From assembly GCF_000720175.1 (NCBI RefSeq), contig NZ_JOIX01000017.1, forward strand, positions 120,084 to 184,083: a DNA stretch of 64,000 nt, written 5' to 3'. Each line of letters begins with the position of its first letter. The first letter of the stretch is position 1. This DNA is from Streptomyces sp. NRRL S-337. Lineage in GTDB: Bacteria; Actinomycetota; Actinomycetes; Streptomycetales; Streptomycetaceae. Both the position numbers and the translations under genes were made by a program. Shown here piece after piece: positions 26,664-35,290 of this stretch. Under the pieces are notes generated by a model. The model did no database searches and was not told the origin of the DNA. It worked only from the letters and a program-made list of their open reading frames with translations.

Positions 26664-26785
26664 TCAGTGCCGTACGGCGCGGCGCAGTTCCGTAGCGGAC
26701 TCGGCGGAATGCCGTAGTGGGTGCTGCTCAGTGCCGTAGCGGGCGCCGCTCAGTTCCGTATCGGGCGCACCCCTCAGGTCCGTAT
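26664..26785. repeat. Degenerate 22-bp tandem repeats, six units
   Basis: CGTA cores at 26671, 26691, 26713, 26735, 26757 and 26781 mark units spaced 20, 22, 22, 22 and 24 bp, with consensus near CAGTTCCGTAGCGGGCGC. The first unit, read on the minus strand, contains the stop codon of the EamA gene; the rest fill the gap to the MFS gene. Confidence 0.85.
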
Positions 26786-27742
26786 CCGGTTGGCGAGCAG
26801 CGTGCCGGCGGTGGCCAGGATGAGTCCGGCGAGCATGAGTGGGCTCAGGTGCTGGTCAAGTGCGAGTGCCCCCAAACCCGCGGTAGCCATGGGCACCAGA
26901 TAGAAGAGACTGCTGACCTGGCTGGTGCCGTGCCGCTGCAGCAGCGTGTACAACAGCCCCACGCCGACGATGGAGTTGACGAGCGCGGCCCACAGCAAGA
27001 CAGGCCAGTAGTCGGCGGTGAAGGCCACCGCGAAGCCCTCGGCAAACAGCGCGAAAGGCAGTGACACGGCCGCGGCGGCCAGCAATTGCACGGCGTTGCC
27101 GGTGACGGGCTCCATGCCGCGGCAGAACCGCTTCTGGTACACGGTGCCCGCCGAAATGCCGGCCAGGGCGAGGACAAGGAAGCCGAGCCCGACCACATAG
27201 TCGCCGTTGAGGTGGATGTTCCCGGCAACCGCGAGCGCCACCCCGCCCAGGCCGAGCACCAGCCCCAGGTACTGGCCGCGGGTGACGCGCTCGTGCAGGA
27301 AGGGTACGGCCAGTAGAGAAGCGGCGAGCGGGTAGAGGGCGATGATCAGGGCCGCCAGCCCGGACGGCACACCCAGGTCCATGCCCACGTAGATGCTGGA
27401 GAACTGAACGGCCTGTACCAGAATCCCGGTGATGGCGAGATGGCCCGTCAGACGCCACCCCGGCCAGGCCGCACGTCGTGCGAGAGCGATCGCCAGCAGC
27501 GCGCTCCCGGCGATCGCGAAACGCAGGGTCGCGAAGGTGTACGGCGCGGAGTGCTGCAGACCGAGCTTGCCGGAGATGAAGCCGGAGCTCCACACCGCTA
27601 CGAGGGCGACGCGGGTGAGGAGGTCACGGCCGCGGGAGGTGGGACCCCGACCTCCCCCCGGGTTCGCGTCGGGCCGGGAGGCGGTGACGTCCCCGGCGGG
27701 CCGCTCCATCGTCTCCAGCCCGTCCGTCGCGTTTAACTGCAT
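26774..27742 (-). CDS. EamA/DMT family transporter
   Basis: 322 residues with about ten TM helices in two EamA repeats, as in RhaT/YdcZ-like metabolite exporters. The first repeat begins VALVAVWSSGFISGKLGLQH; each half ends with a helix after a Pro-containing loop (FLHERVTRGQYLGL and LALDQHLSPLMLAG). A Gly-rich tail of about 50 residues precedes helix 1. ATG 27742 (MQLNATDG) has GAGGAAG upstream; ATG 27775 does not. It lies downstream of the cupin-XRE regulator gene, which probably controls it. Confidence 0.87.
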   Translation of the reverse strand: MQLNATDGLETMERPAGDVTASRPDANPGGGRGPTSRGRDLLTRVALVAVWSSGFISGKLGLQHSAPYTFATLRFAIAGSALLAIALARRAAWPGWRLTGHLAITGILVQAVQFSSIYVGMDLGVPSGLAALIIALYPLAASLLAVPFLHERVTRGQYLGLVLGLGGVALAVAGNIHLNGDYVVGLGFLVLALAGISAGTVYQKRFCRGMEPVTGNAVQLLAAAAVSLPFALFAEGFAVAFTADYWPVLLWAALVNSIVGVGLLYTLLQRHGTSQVSSLFYLVPMATAGLGALALDQHLSPLMLAGLILATAGTLLANRIRT

Positions 27743-27800
27743 GGCAGGCACTTCCTCGATCCGTTGATGACTCATTGGGCGTGCGTGTGCGTGCGTTAAA

Positions 27801-27816
27801 CTGCACGCTAGTGCAG
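27801..27816. promoter_or_regulatory. Inverted repeat CTGCAC-N4-GTGCAG
   Basis: Perfect 6-bp arms 27801-27806 and 27811-27816, about 60 bp upstream of the EamA start. A second pair, TAACG/CGTTA, follows within 25 bp. A candidate operator for the adjacent XRE-cupin regulator; this assignment is inference. Confidence 0.5.
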
Positions 27817-27935
27817 AATAACGTTCATCGGGAGCGTTACCGACCGCTTCCTGAAAGTCGCAGAGCAGCGCGGACCAAGCACCGTGGAACGAGCGGCGTG
27901 GACCCGAGCAGACCCAAAGGCGGGGCAGGCAGGAG

Positions 27936-28112
27936 AGAGTTCAGTACAGGCCCGAGAGGAGCACTACCCGGAGCTCAGTGCACGGCAGATCGGGCAAGAG
28001 CACGCCGGAGCTCAGCACAGGGCGGGTCGGAGGTGAGTACGACGACCGGGTTCGGTACAAACCGGGGCTCAGCACAAACTGGGGTTCAGTACAAACCAGG
28101 GTTCAGTACAGG
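27936..28112. repeat. Degenerate tandem repeats with core GTTCAGTACA
   Basis: Seven recognisable cores (GTTCAGTACA or GCTCAGCACA types) start near 27936, 27970, 28011, 28051, 28067, 28084 and 28101. The last four are regular, 16-17 bp apart. The unit at the right end includes the stop codon of the XRE-cupin gene (28103-28105). Confidence 0.8.
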
Positions 28113-28711
28113 CTGTTGAACAGCAGCGCGACCATGCGCGCGGGCTCGCCGGTGTCATTGCGGAAGGTGTGCCGGTATCCCCCGGACCAGCGGATGCAGT
28201 CCCCCGCGTGCAGAGTGTGGTCCACCCCGTTGTAGCGCGCCACCAGGGTCCCGTGGGTCACGATGATCAGGTCCGTGCCCTCATGCCGGAGGTCTTCGCC
28301 CAGTGCGGAGTGTGGTGCGAAGTCGCCCTGGACGACCTGATAGCCGAGTTCCGGCGCGCGCAGCACGCGGTAGTTGACACCCGGTGCCCGTTCGATGGCC
28401 TCTTGCTCGTGGAAGGGGAAGACCGAGGGCGCGGCCCGCCCCTGGGAGAACCCCAGGAACGATCCGACATCGTGACCGAAGACCTTCGCCAATCTCCCGA
28501 GCCGCTCCAGTGCGATGTCCGTCTCGCCGCGCTCCAGCGCCGCCAGGAACGACACCGAGAGACCGCACTCGGCGGCCACCTGCCTCAGGGACATGCCCCT
28601 TTGAGTACGCAACCGGCGCAAGACATCACCGGGCGGTGGGAAGCCCAATTCTGGATCCCGGCCGACCGCGGCGGAACGTGTCGTGGAGGCCGGATCAGTC
28701 ATGAACCGCAT
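28103..28711 (-). CDS. XRE family regulator with C-terminal cupin sensor
   Basis: 202 residues. An N-terminal HTH_3 domain (about 28-80) includes GMSLRQVAAECGLSVSFLAA and LERGETDIALERLGRLAKVF. The C-terminal cupin (about 110-198) includes LRAPELGYQVVQGDFAPHS and DCIRWSGGYRHTFRNDTGEP, as in PuuR-type regulators that sense small metabolites. ATG 28711 or ATG 28702 is possible; neither has a strong ribosome site. It is transcribed toward the EamA exporter, 360 bp away, with two possible operators between. Confidence 0.88.
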   Translation of the reverse strand: MRFMTDPASTTRSAAVGRDPELGFPPPGDVLRRLRTQRGMSLRQVAAECGLSVSFLAALERGETDIALERLGRLAKVFGHDVGSFLGFSQGRAAPSVFPFHEQEAIERAPGVNYRVLRAPELGYQVVQGDFAPHSALGEDLRHEGTDLIIVTHGTLVARYNGVDHTLHAGDCIRWSGGYRHTFRNDTGEPARMVALLFNSLY

Positions 28712-28879
28712 CTTAATGTCTCATCCGGCGCCCGGGCCCTCCTGTCTCGTCCCGTGGGGACTCGTCCGTCGTGCCGCCTGCCGACGCTTCGTCGTTGGTG
28801 CGGCCCCCCTCAGTGCGCCTCCGCTCCGGCTGCCTCCGGGGAGGCGAGAGCAGCTTGCCTGGCACCGGACGCCGACGGA

Positions 28880-29276
28880 CTCCGCCTCACCTTCAACGGC
28901 ACCATCATCGATGTCGCAGCAGCTTGGTGAATCGGCTGCTCTCGGCGAGGCCCAGTTTCGCGGCGGTGCCGGCCCAGTCCGGGCGGCAGCCACGGCGGTG
29001 CGATCATGAGCGAGCCCTGGGAGGCGCCCTGCTTCCGAGAGAAGTCGCGCACCTGGACCAGGTCGTCGACGGTGATCGGACCATCGGTGCCGAACCCACC
29101 CGCCCGGTTGAAGAAATGGCTCGGATCCTTGCGGATCGCCAATTCCTGCGTCGAGCAGACGTGCAACGAGCCGAGGCCCAAGGCCTCCCGCACGGACGCC
29201 GATGCGCTGGTCGCGAAGTCGGCGTAAACCAAGCTCTCGGTCAGCTCGCCAAGGACGGGCGGCACTGGTGGTCATC
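28880..29276 (-). pseudogene. GNAT-type acetyltransferase relic
   Basis: The frame from 29265 encodes PVLGELTESLVYADFATSAS, then LGLGSLHVCSTQELAIRKDP, GGFGTDGPITVDDLVQVRDF and QGSLMIAPPWLPP, the N-terminal half of an actinobacterial GNAT-annotated protein. The native start (ATGATG near 29276, with GGAGAA upstream) is out of frame with this, so one shift occurs within the first ten codons. Homology also fades after the APPWLPP segment. The catalytic C-terminal half is missing. Confidence 0.6.
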
Positions 29277-29331
29277 ATTCGTGATTCTCCGGTTCGTGGC
29301 GGGTGATGAGGAAGCCGGATCCGGATTTCCC

Positions 29332-30111
29332 TCAGACGGTGAGGACTTCCAGCGCGGCGGCGTGCACACCCGGCGCGGTGGCGAGGTAGTTCTCGCTGGC
29401 CAGTTCCCACGGTTTGCCCTCGATGTCGGTCACGACGCCTCCGGCCTCCTGGACCAGCAGCACACCTGCCGCGTGGGACCGGACGTTGTCGAACTGCCAG
29501 TGCAAGTCCATCCGGCCCGCGGCGACTTGGGCGAGCTGGTGGGTCACCGGCACGGAGATCCGCACATAAAGAGCGGAGTTCGTCATCGCGGCGAAGGCGG
29601 AGCCCATCCGCTTCGCGAGTTCGGGGTCATGACCCGGCTTGGCTTGGCCGGTCCCGGCCAGTGCGCCCTCCAACGACGTCTTGGTCGAAACACGCAGCCG
29701 TACACCGTTGAGGAACGCCCCGCCGCCCTCGGTTGCGGTGAACATCTCGTCGAGGACCGGGAAATAGACCACCGCCAGCACCGGGCGGCCGTCACGGACG
29801 AGGCTCACGCCGATGTTCCAGTCGGGCATGCCGTGCACAGCGTTGACGTTGCCACCGACCGGGTCGATGAGCCACCACTCACCCGTGGCCAGCGGTCCCG
29901 ATCCATGTTCGTCGTTGAGCCATCCCGCGCTCGGCAGGGCCTCGGTCAACGCCGGGCGCAACGTGTCGACGACGGCCGCGTCATTGGCCTGGAGGCTCGC
30001 GAGCAGTTCGGGGAGCCCGGGCTGACGGGACTCGGTGGAATAGCGCGTCATCATGCGGGCGCCGGCGTGGCGGACGGCGGAGACGGTGGCGGCAAGCAGT
30101 TCCTGGCTCAT
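29332..30111 (-). CDS. Inositol monophosphatase-family protein, divergent site
   Basis: 259 residues of the IMPase/FBPase superfamily, Mg-dependent sugar-phosphate phosphatases. Recognisable blocks are WWLIDPVGGNVNAVHGMPDW (about 82-101), GGGAFLNGVRLRVS, and HAAGVLLVQEAGGVVTD (about 212-228). Two metal-ligand positions differ from the canonical enzyme: DPxDGT is DPVGGN, and WDxAAG is RSHAAG. ATG 30111 has AGGAG upstream. It is divergent from a LysR regulator with 55 bp between, a usual LysR-target arrangement. Confidence 0.82.
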   Translation of the reverse strand: MSQELLAATVSAVRHAGARMMTRYSTESRQPGLPELLASLQANDAAVVDTLRPALTEALPSAGWLNDEHGSGPLATGEWWLIDPVGGNVNAVHGMPDWNIGVSLVRDGRPVLAVVYFPVLDEMFTATEGGGAFLNGVRLRVSTKTSLEGALAGTGQAKPGHDPELAKRMGSAFAAMTNSALYVRISVPVTHQLAQVAAGRMDLHWQFDNVRSHAAGVLLVQEAGGVVTDIEGKPWELASENYLATAPGVHAAALEVLTV

Positions 30112-30166
30112 GGGATGCTCCTGAAGTTGATCGAAGTGGATCTGTGCGTTGTGAGGATTTACTGTC

Positions 30167-31066
30167 ATGCAATTGGACTTGAATCTGCTGACCGTGCTGG
30201 ACGCCCTGCTCGAAGAGGGCAGCGTGATGGGCGCGGCCGAGCGGCTGCACCTGTCCTCGCCCGCGGTCAGCCGCACCCTCGGCCGACTTCGCGCCGTCAC
30301 CGGGGACGACATCCTGGTGCGTACCGGCCACTCGATGGCTCCCACCCCGTACGCGGTGTCGGTGCGGGAGGACGTGCACCGGCTGGTCAGGCAAGCGCAT
30401 CAGGTACTCTCGCCGATCCGTGAGCTGGACCTGGACGAGCTGGATCGCACCTTCACGATCCGGTGTCACGACGCGGTGGCCGCGTCTCTGGTAGCGGTAC
30501 TGGTCGGGAGGGTCCAGCAGCGGGCTTCCGGGGTGCAGCTGCGGGTGTTGGCGGAGAGCCCCGTCGACACCGACGACCTGCGACACGGCCGGGTCGATCT
30601 GGAACTCGGTGGCGGTAGGCCCAGTCTGCCCGAGTTCCGGTCCGAGCCACTTGGCGACGATCGGCTCGTCGTGGCGATGCGCGCGGACCACCCGTGTGCC
30701 GGCGGACTCGACCTGGCCTCCTACGCGGCGCAGCCGCATGTGGTGATCTCCCGGCGTGGCCGCCTCACCGCGCCGATCGACGACGTGCTGGCCGCCGAAG
30801 GCCTGCGGCGCCGGGTGGTCGCGGCGGTGGCGACGGTGTCCACCGCCCTGCAGATCGCCGCCCGTGGTGACGTGCTGGTCACCTGCACGGCGATCCTCGC
30901 CCGCCCGCTCATCGAGGCGTTCGGGCTCATCGCCCGGCCGTTGCCGATCGAGTCCCCGGCGGCGACGATCAACTGCAACTGGCACCAGCGCTACGATTCC
31001 GACCCCGCCCACGCCTGGCTCCGCGAGCAGGTCCGGGCGTCGATCGAGGAGATCACCGCCTGCTGA
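30167..31066 (+). CDS. LysR family transcriptional regulator
   Basis: 299 residues. The HTH covers about 2-60: LNLLTVLDALLEEGSVMGAA, then ERLHLSSPAVSRTLGRLRAV. The effector domain follows from about 95, starting FTIRCHDAVAASLVAVL, and ends in a helical tail. It most likely controls the divergently transcribed IMPase-like gene and itself from the 55-bp shared promoter region. It converges with an NAD(P)H-binding protein gene with only 9 bp between stops. Confidence 0.9.
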   Translation: MQLDLNLLTVLDALLEEGSVMGAAERLHLSSPAVSRTLGRLRAVTGDDILVRTGHSMAPTPYAVSVREDVHRLVRQAHQVLSPIRELDLDELDRTFTIRCHDAVAASLVAVLVGRVQQRASGVQLRVLAESPVDTDDLRHGRVDLELGGGRPSLPEFRSEPLGDDRLVVAMRADHPCAGGLDLASYAAQPHVVISRRGRLTAPIDDVLAAEGLRRRVVAAVATVSTALQIAARGDVLVTCTAILARPLIEAFGLIARPLPIESPAATINCNWHQRYDSDPAHAWLREQVRASIEEITAC

Positions 31067-31075
31067 CCACTGCGC

Positions 31076-31684
31076 CTACTCCGCCAATGGCAGGGCCACG
31101 GCACCGGGAAAACCGGGCGCCTCGGCTTCGTCGAGCATCGCCGCGGCGACGGTTTCCCGGGTGACCTTCGCACCGAGGTCGAAGGGAGGCGCGGCCTCCA
31201 GGCCGACCGTGCGCCGACGGGGGCTTTCCGGCCCGTCAGTGAGCATTCCGGCGTGGAAGACGGTGCCCCCGGCCGCGAGAACGGTGTTGTCGGCTTCGAC
31301 CTTGTCCGCGAGCCGGTCGCCCAGCACCTTGGCGAGCACGCCCGCGCCCTCCCCCGCCACTTCGGCTGACTTGCCCGTGCCGTAGGCACCGAGCCAGATG
31401 ACGCGCCGTGGGCCGGCGGCAACGACGGCCCGGGCGCCGGTGAGGAGAATTCCGGCCCGGTCCGTGCCGAGCGCGGAAAGGACCACGGAATCTCCGTCCA
31501 CGACGGCGGCGATACTGGCCGCGTCGTTCACGTCGCCCGCCACTTTGCGCAGGTTCGGGGAGTCGGGCAGGGCGATCCGCTCGGGATCACGCGCGATGGC
31601 GGTCACGGTGTGACCACGTCGCAGCGCTTGTCGGGTGAGGGCGATGCCGGTCTGACCGGAGGCCGCGAGGACGGTGAGGTTCAT
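31076..31684 (-). CDS. NAD(P)H-binding (atypical SDR) protein
   Basis: 202 residues. The N-terminus begins with a Rossmann strand-turn-helix (NLTVLAASGQTGIALTRQAL), in which SGQTG takes the GxxGxxG role, then VTAIARDPERI and DGDSVVLSALG. This fits the NmrA/YwnB-like group of reductases or NAD(P) sensors. The canonical YxxxK is not evident. ATG 31684 starts exactly at the Rossmann strand; no good ribosome site precedes it. Function is not predicted. Confidence 0.78.
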   Translation of the reverse strand: MNLTVLAASGQTGIALTRQALRRGHTVTAIARDPERIALPDSPNLRKVAGDVNDAASIAAVVDGDSVVLSALGTDRAGILLTGARAVVAAGPRRVIWLGAYGTGKSAEVAGEGAGVLAKVLGDRLADKVEADNTVLAAGGTVFHAGMLTDGPESPRRRTVGLEAAPPFDLGAKVTRETVAAAMLDEAEAPGFPGAVALPLAE

Positions 31685-31743
31685 GACGAGAACGTTAGGG
31701 AGTTCCCCACTTAACAACAAGTGCAAGTATCTGACTTGATGAG

Positions 31744-32694
31744 TTACCCAGACGCAATTTGCTGGGACCCAACTTCGCCGCCATGAAGTTGCCCCACACA
31801 GCGCCTGGGGGACCCCAGCGGAGGAATCACCCCAGTCGTCTCAGGAAAGACGATCTTCATCTTCGACGGGCGGCAGAGCCCCGCCGACGGATCAAGCCTC
31901 AGGGTCCAGCCACCACGGCAGTAAGGGCTCGTCGGGCTCGCCGTCACCCCTCCCACCCCGGCGCCGTTGGACCTCGCGTGACGATCACCGCGATGACCGA
32001 TGCGCCGGAGCGGGACGCCCGCGCACGTCCCGCCACATACCACGGGGCTCCTGGCCGCCGCCTGCGGGCGAACTCCTGCTCGTCGGGGGGCTGGCCAGCT
32101 CCTTGTGAAATGCAACCGCCTTCCGCGCCGCACTGCGCGAGCTACCGGACGGCGCCAGGGGCGGCCGCCTGGCTGATGTGCTCGATCCGGCAACGGCAGC
32201 CCTGGAGGCCGAGGCCACGTCCAGGGCCCAGCCGGCGCTCCTCGCGCTACGGCAGCTGGTCGACGCCCTCGCTGCTGGACTGTATGCAGCACCACGAGTA
32301 CAGCACCGACGTGCGCGGCCACCGCTTCCCGCCAGTGCACGAGGGGTGCAGCGGCAGCGGCTGGAAACTGAAAGCCGCCGCGCGGTCGGTCGGGAGTTGG
32401 ACCTGGCACACGGATGCATCGGATTGCCTTGGTTCCCAGCCGGCACGGCGTCCGCCATATCGGTCCTTCCAGACCCATACGTCGACGGTGAACGATGTCT
32501 ACGATGTCTGCTCAGCCATGCTCGATGATGCGCACGCAGGGGCCAACTGCACCAGACCGCAAGGCGCTTGTCGCCACCCCCCGGAGACCTCGGCAGTCCC
32601 CAGCGAGAGCCACTCGCACCCGAATCGCCCCGGGAAGGCCACCCCCATCAACTGCCCTGCACAGGAAGCCCTTTGCCGATCCGGCCCAGGCGCC
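31744..32694. other. About 950 bp without a recognised gene
   Basis: Long frames exist on both strands, but they are Arg/Pro/Ser-rich and lack ribosome sites and family motifs. A short segment near 32120-32290 (a helix-like ALEAEATSRAQPALLALRQL) may be a relic. I can support no gene here. Confidence 0.5.
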
Positions 32695-32997
32695 TTACTC
32701 CTGCGGTTCGTGCGCCGCCGCCACGATCCTCTGCAGGGCTGCGGCGTGCCGCTGGAACGCCAACCGGCCGTGCGAGGTGAGCCGGACGTGGGTCTGCCGC
32801 CCCGTTCGGTTCCGGGTCTTGCGCACCTCGATGTACCCGGCCTCCGCCAGCGAGGCGACCTGCTTGGACAGGGCCGAGTCGCTGGTTTCCACCTTGTCCC
32901 GTACGAAGCCGAACTCCACCCAGTCGGCCGGAGCCAGCAGCGCGACGACCGAGAGCCGGGCTGGTACGTGCAGGAACTCGTCGAAGTCCGGGTCCAT
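32695..32997 (-). CDS. Winged-helix transcriptional regulator
   Basis: 100 residues of the small MarR-like/HTH_34 type: DEFLHVPARLSVVALLAPAD, EFGFVRDKVETSDSALSKQV, then SLAEAGYIEVRKTRNRTGRQ (recognition helix and wing) and a C-terminal helix. Its ATG 32997 shares one base with the stop codon of the upstream membrane protein gene (TGATG), so expression is coupled. Such pairs usually autoregulate; the hairpin region at 33479-33534 is the likely control site. Confidence 0.88.
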   Translation of the reverse strand: MDPDFDEFLHVPARLSVVALLAPADWVEFGFVRDKVETSDSALSKQVASLAEAGYIEVRKTRNRTGRQTHVRLTSHGRLAFQRHAAALQRIVAAAHEPQE

Positions 32998-33449
32998 CAG
33001 ACGTGGTTGTTCCGGCGGGTGATGGCCTTCATGATCGGGCGGGTCGCATACCCGGCCACCAGGGTCGCAATGGCCGCGACGGCCCCGGCGATCAGGCCAG
33101 GGTTCGGGAGCTTGAGCAGCCGGGCGCCGATCACCGCCGCCACAAGGATCACTGTGACTACGCCCCCCACCCATAGGGAGAGCGCCCACTCCGCGCCGGA
33201 TGGCTTCCGGCGGACCGGGGCCCGCCGCTGATGCACGAACAGCATGACTGCCATCAGCCCGCCCGCCGCGAGGAGGGTGAGGGTGCGCCAGGGGTTCGGC
33301 AGATCCACGGCCACGCTGAAGCCGAACACGGCCAGCGCGGTGAGGAGCATGTAGGGAAGCGAGGAGCCGTGGCGCACATACGCGTCACGGGTCTGCTCCT
33401 GGTGGTGGTGTATGGCGTCGAGCGCGGTCCGCGCGTCGTACGAGGTCAT
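32997..33449 (-). CDS. Small four-helix membrane protein
   Basis: 150 residues. Four TM helices: LPYMLLTALAVFGFSVAV (about 31-48), TLTLLAAGGLMAVMLFV (56-72), LWVGGVVTVILVAAVIGA (91-108) and LIAGAVAAIATLVAGYA (119-135), with Arg-rich connecting loops. No function is known, but the family is often found next to this type of winged-helix regulator. ATG 33449 has AAGGGGG four bases upstream. Confidence 0.8.
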   Translation of the reverse strand: MTSYDARTALDAIHHHQEQTRDAYVRHGSSLPYMLLTALAVFGFSVAVDLPNPWRTLTLLAAGGLMAVMLFVHQRRAPVRRKPSGAEWALSLWVGGVVTVILVAAVIGARLLKLPNPGLIAGAVAAIATLVAGYATRPIMKAITRRNNHV

Positions 33450-33478
33450 GAGTCCCCCTTGTCATGTTGGTCATGCAC

Positions 33479-33534
33479 GGTACTTGCCCATGGAGAAAGT
33501 ACCACCTTCTTTCCTTACGGGAAAGAAGGTGGTA
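33479..33534 (-). promoter_or_regulatory. Two overlapping hairpins in leader of the membrane protein/regulator operon
   Basis: Arms 33500-33514 and 33520-33534 form a perfect 15-bp stem with a 5-nt loop (TACCACCTTCTTTCC and its complement). A second inverted repeat, GGTACTT (33479-33485) with AAGTACC (33498-33504), shares bases 33500-33504 with it, so both cannot form together in RNA. On DNA the same sequence could be a large operator. Confidence 0.7.
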
Positions 33535-33755
33535 GCCGCGGGGGCCCGACCGCTGACGGCGCTCAGGCGGCCCGAAGCTCGGGGCGCAACCGCTCGAAGG
33601 AGACCGGGAGATACTCCGGCCTGCCTCAGGATGGCGTTCTCCCGGTACGGCTGCGGATCGGCGGTCAGCCACGGTGAAGATGACGCGGCAGTTCGGGGCG
33701 TGCGCCTTGATCTCTGCGCGGTCTTCAGCACCTCTCGAAGGCGGGGCGGACCCGG

Positions 33756-34088
33756 ATGCGGGTGCGGACCTTCTCGCCGAAGGTCTTGTCCTTCGAGGAC
33801 AGCGACCAGGCCTACGACGTCGACCTCTCGCACTTCATGGCCGGCCTTCCCCTCTCCGACGGGGTCAGCTCGGGGGCACAGTGGGTCGACGACGCCGGGC
33901 CCCCACGGGACCGCCGGCGCAACCTCGTGATGCCCCAGGCGGCTACTGGGGACCTGGCTGCGGAGACGAACCTGATGGCGTTAACGCCATCTCGCGGTGA
34001 CTGGTGCCGTGAGCAGCAGCGGCGGATGCGGTTGGCGTTGAGGGTCGGTGAGGCGCTGGGGGTGGCGCCGGAGGGGGGCGTTGGCTGA
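33756..34088 (+). CDS. Uncertain ORF upstream of sigma-like gene
   Basis: An open frame of 110 codons whose last 37 codons, from ATG 33975 ([20 protein letters not shown]), could be a separate short gene. Its stop overlaps the TTG start of the following sigma-like gene by 8 bp, as in coupled genes. No family is recognised, and the upstream two thirds may be relic DNA. Confidence 0.3.
   Translation: MRVRTFSPKVLSFEDSDQAYDVDLSHFMAGLPLSDGVSSGAQWVDDAGPPRDRRRNLVMPQAATGDLAAETNLMALTPSRGDWCREQQRRMRLALRVGEALGVAPEGGVG
33975..33990. promoter_or_regulatory. Perfect 16-bp palindrome
   Basis: ATGGCGTTAACGCCAT is fully self-complementary, 91 bp before the sigma-like gene. It contains the ATG of the possible small ORF. 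It may be a dimer-binding operator. Confidence 0.45.
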
Positions 34089-34311
34089 TGAGAGACCGGT
34101 GGTGCTGGATGAGCTGGTGTTTCCGGCGATCGAGACGATGCCGGAAAGTCTGCGACGGCAGGTGGTGGACCTGCAAAGCCAGGGGCTGAGCGATAGGCAG
34201 ATCGCCGACGTACTGGGCACATCTGCCCATCAGCTTCATAACTTGCGAAATAAGGCGATTGTGGAGCTAAGACATCGTCTGGCTGGGCATATTCGGGACG
34301 GGAATCAATAA
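34081..34311 (+). CDS. Small protein with sigma-70 region-4-like HTH
   Basis: 76 residues. After a short N-terminus ([18 protein letters not shown]) comes an HTH typical of sigma region 4: [19 protein letters not shown], then [20 protein letters not shown] and [12 protein letters not shown]. There is no region 2, so it cannot be a complete sigma factor; it could be an anti-sigma-like or accessory DNA-binding protein, or one half of a split sigma factor. TTG 34081 has GGAGGGGGG two bases upstream; GTG 34048 is an alternative. Local base composition is less GC-rich (TTGCGAAATAAGGCGATT), hinting at foreign origin. Confidence 0.65.
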   Translation: MADERPVVLDELVFPAIETMPESLRRQVVDLQSQGLSDRQIADVLGTSAHQLHNLRNKAIVELRHRLAGHIRDGNQ

Positions 34312-34422
34312 GGGTCCGGCGCCCCGTTCTTGATCTTGCTCGGCCAAAGGACCGTTTACGAGAGTGCCCTGGCAAAACGGCTGGCCCCAAGAGCTGCCGC
34401 CGACCAGCCTGGCCCGGCGAGC

Positions 34423-35220
34423 TCAGCAGCAGCGCATGTCCGCTTCGACCTTGCTGAAGTCGCCTGCCGCGAACGCCTTCGCCGGGACCGTGAAGTACAT
34501 CGTCCCGGCGTCGCCCCAGCCCCAGCCGAGCTCCGCGTCCTCTGCGAGTTGGAGCAAATGGATTGCGGGGCCGTCGGCGTCGCGGTTGGTCACCGGGGAC
34601 CCGTACGAGGTGTCGGGCCAGCCGAAAACGCAATGACTGCCAGCGGTGTTCGCCTCGACGAGGTCGCCCATCTCGTTGAGGATGAGTGAGGACGCCCCCC
34701 AGTACTCGCTCCTGTCGAATTCGACGTCGTCGTCCTCTACGTCCCAACAGTCCGGGAGCATGGTCACCGCGGCCGCATGGACCGGTGTCGCCGGATAGCT
34801 TCGCGCCGGGTCGGGTGCGGCTGTCTCGACCGCCCGTGCCGGATCGGCGGTAATCACACATCCGGCATCTGGCGATAGATCCAGCTGCCGGTACTTCTCG
34901 TACGGCACATCCGGATCGAGATAGAAGAAGTTGAGCAGGCCTGGCCGCGTGGGCAGTTGGTCGCCGAGCCATGGGGCGAGGGCGTCGGTGTCGAGTACGG
35001 CATGCAGAGACAGCGGGAAGCCGCCGAGTTCGGGCCAGGGGGTACCCGGCTCGAGTAGCGCGGGGCCGCCGAGGCAGCATCGGCCGGTGGCTTGCGACTC
35101 GTCTGTTGGAGGCTCCAGTTGGAAGCCGCGGCGGGCCATGGCCACGAACTGCCGGCCGGCCTTCTCGCCGAGCCGTTCGATGCATATGCGGTGCATGCTG
35201 ACAGGGTCGTTGAATTTCAT
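34423..35220 (-). CDS. DUF1963 (YwqG-like) family protein
   Basis: 265 residues, the normal family length. Landmarks are the [20 protein letters not shown] segment, [16 protein letters not shown], then [13 protein letters not shown] and [15 protein letters not shown] near the C-terminus. DUF1963 proteins are soluble beta-rich proteins, sometimes found as immunity proteins of polymorphic toxin systems; here there is no toxin partner in sight. ATG 35220 has GAAGATC upstream. It borders Tn3 transposase wreckage. Confidence 0.85.
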   Translation of the reverse strand: MKFNDPVSMHRICIERLGEKAGRQFVAMARRGFQLEPPTDESQATGRCCLGGPALLEPGTPWPELGGFPLSLHAVLDTDALAPWLGDQLPTRPGLLNFFYLDPDVPYEKYRQLDLSPDAGCVITADPARAVETAAPDPARSYPATPVHAAAVTMLPDCWDVEDDDVEFDRSEYWGASSLILNEMGDLVEANTAGSHCVFGWPDTSYGSPVTNRDADGPAIHLLQLAEDAELGWGWGDAGTMYFTVPAKAFAAGDFSKVEADMRCC

Positions 35221-35290
35221 GCCGTGATCTTCTCAGCAGGATGTCCCCCGCTCGACTGTCTCCCGTCGCGGGAGTGGTGCGGAGGCCGGG

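Noticed and set aside
27936-28112. CRISPR array
   Set aside because: Repeats are degenerate, about 17 bp, with no unique spacers and no cas genes.
31759-33231. A 490-codon plus-strand frame
   Set aside because: No family, no ribosome site, Arg/Pro-rich, and it overlaps the well-supported operon at 32695-33449.
34081-34311. Complete sigma factor
   Set aside because: Only region 4 is present; no region 2 was found in any frame upstream.
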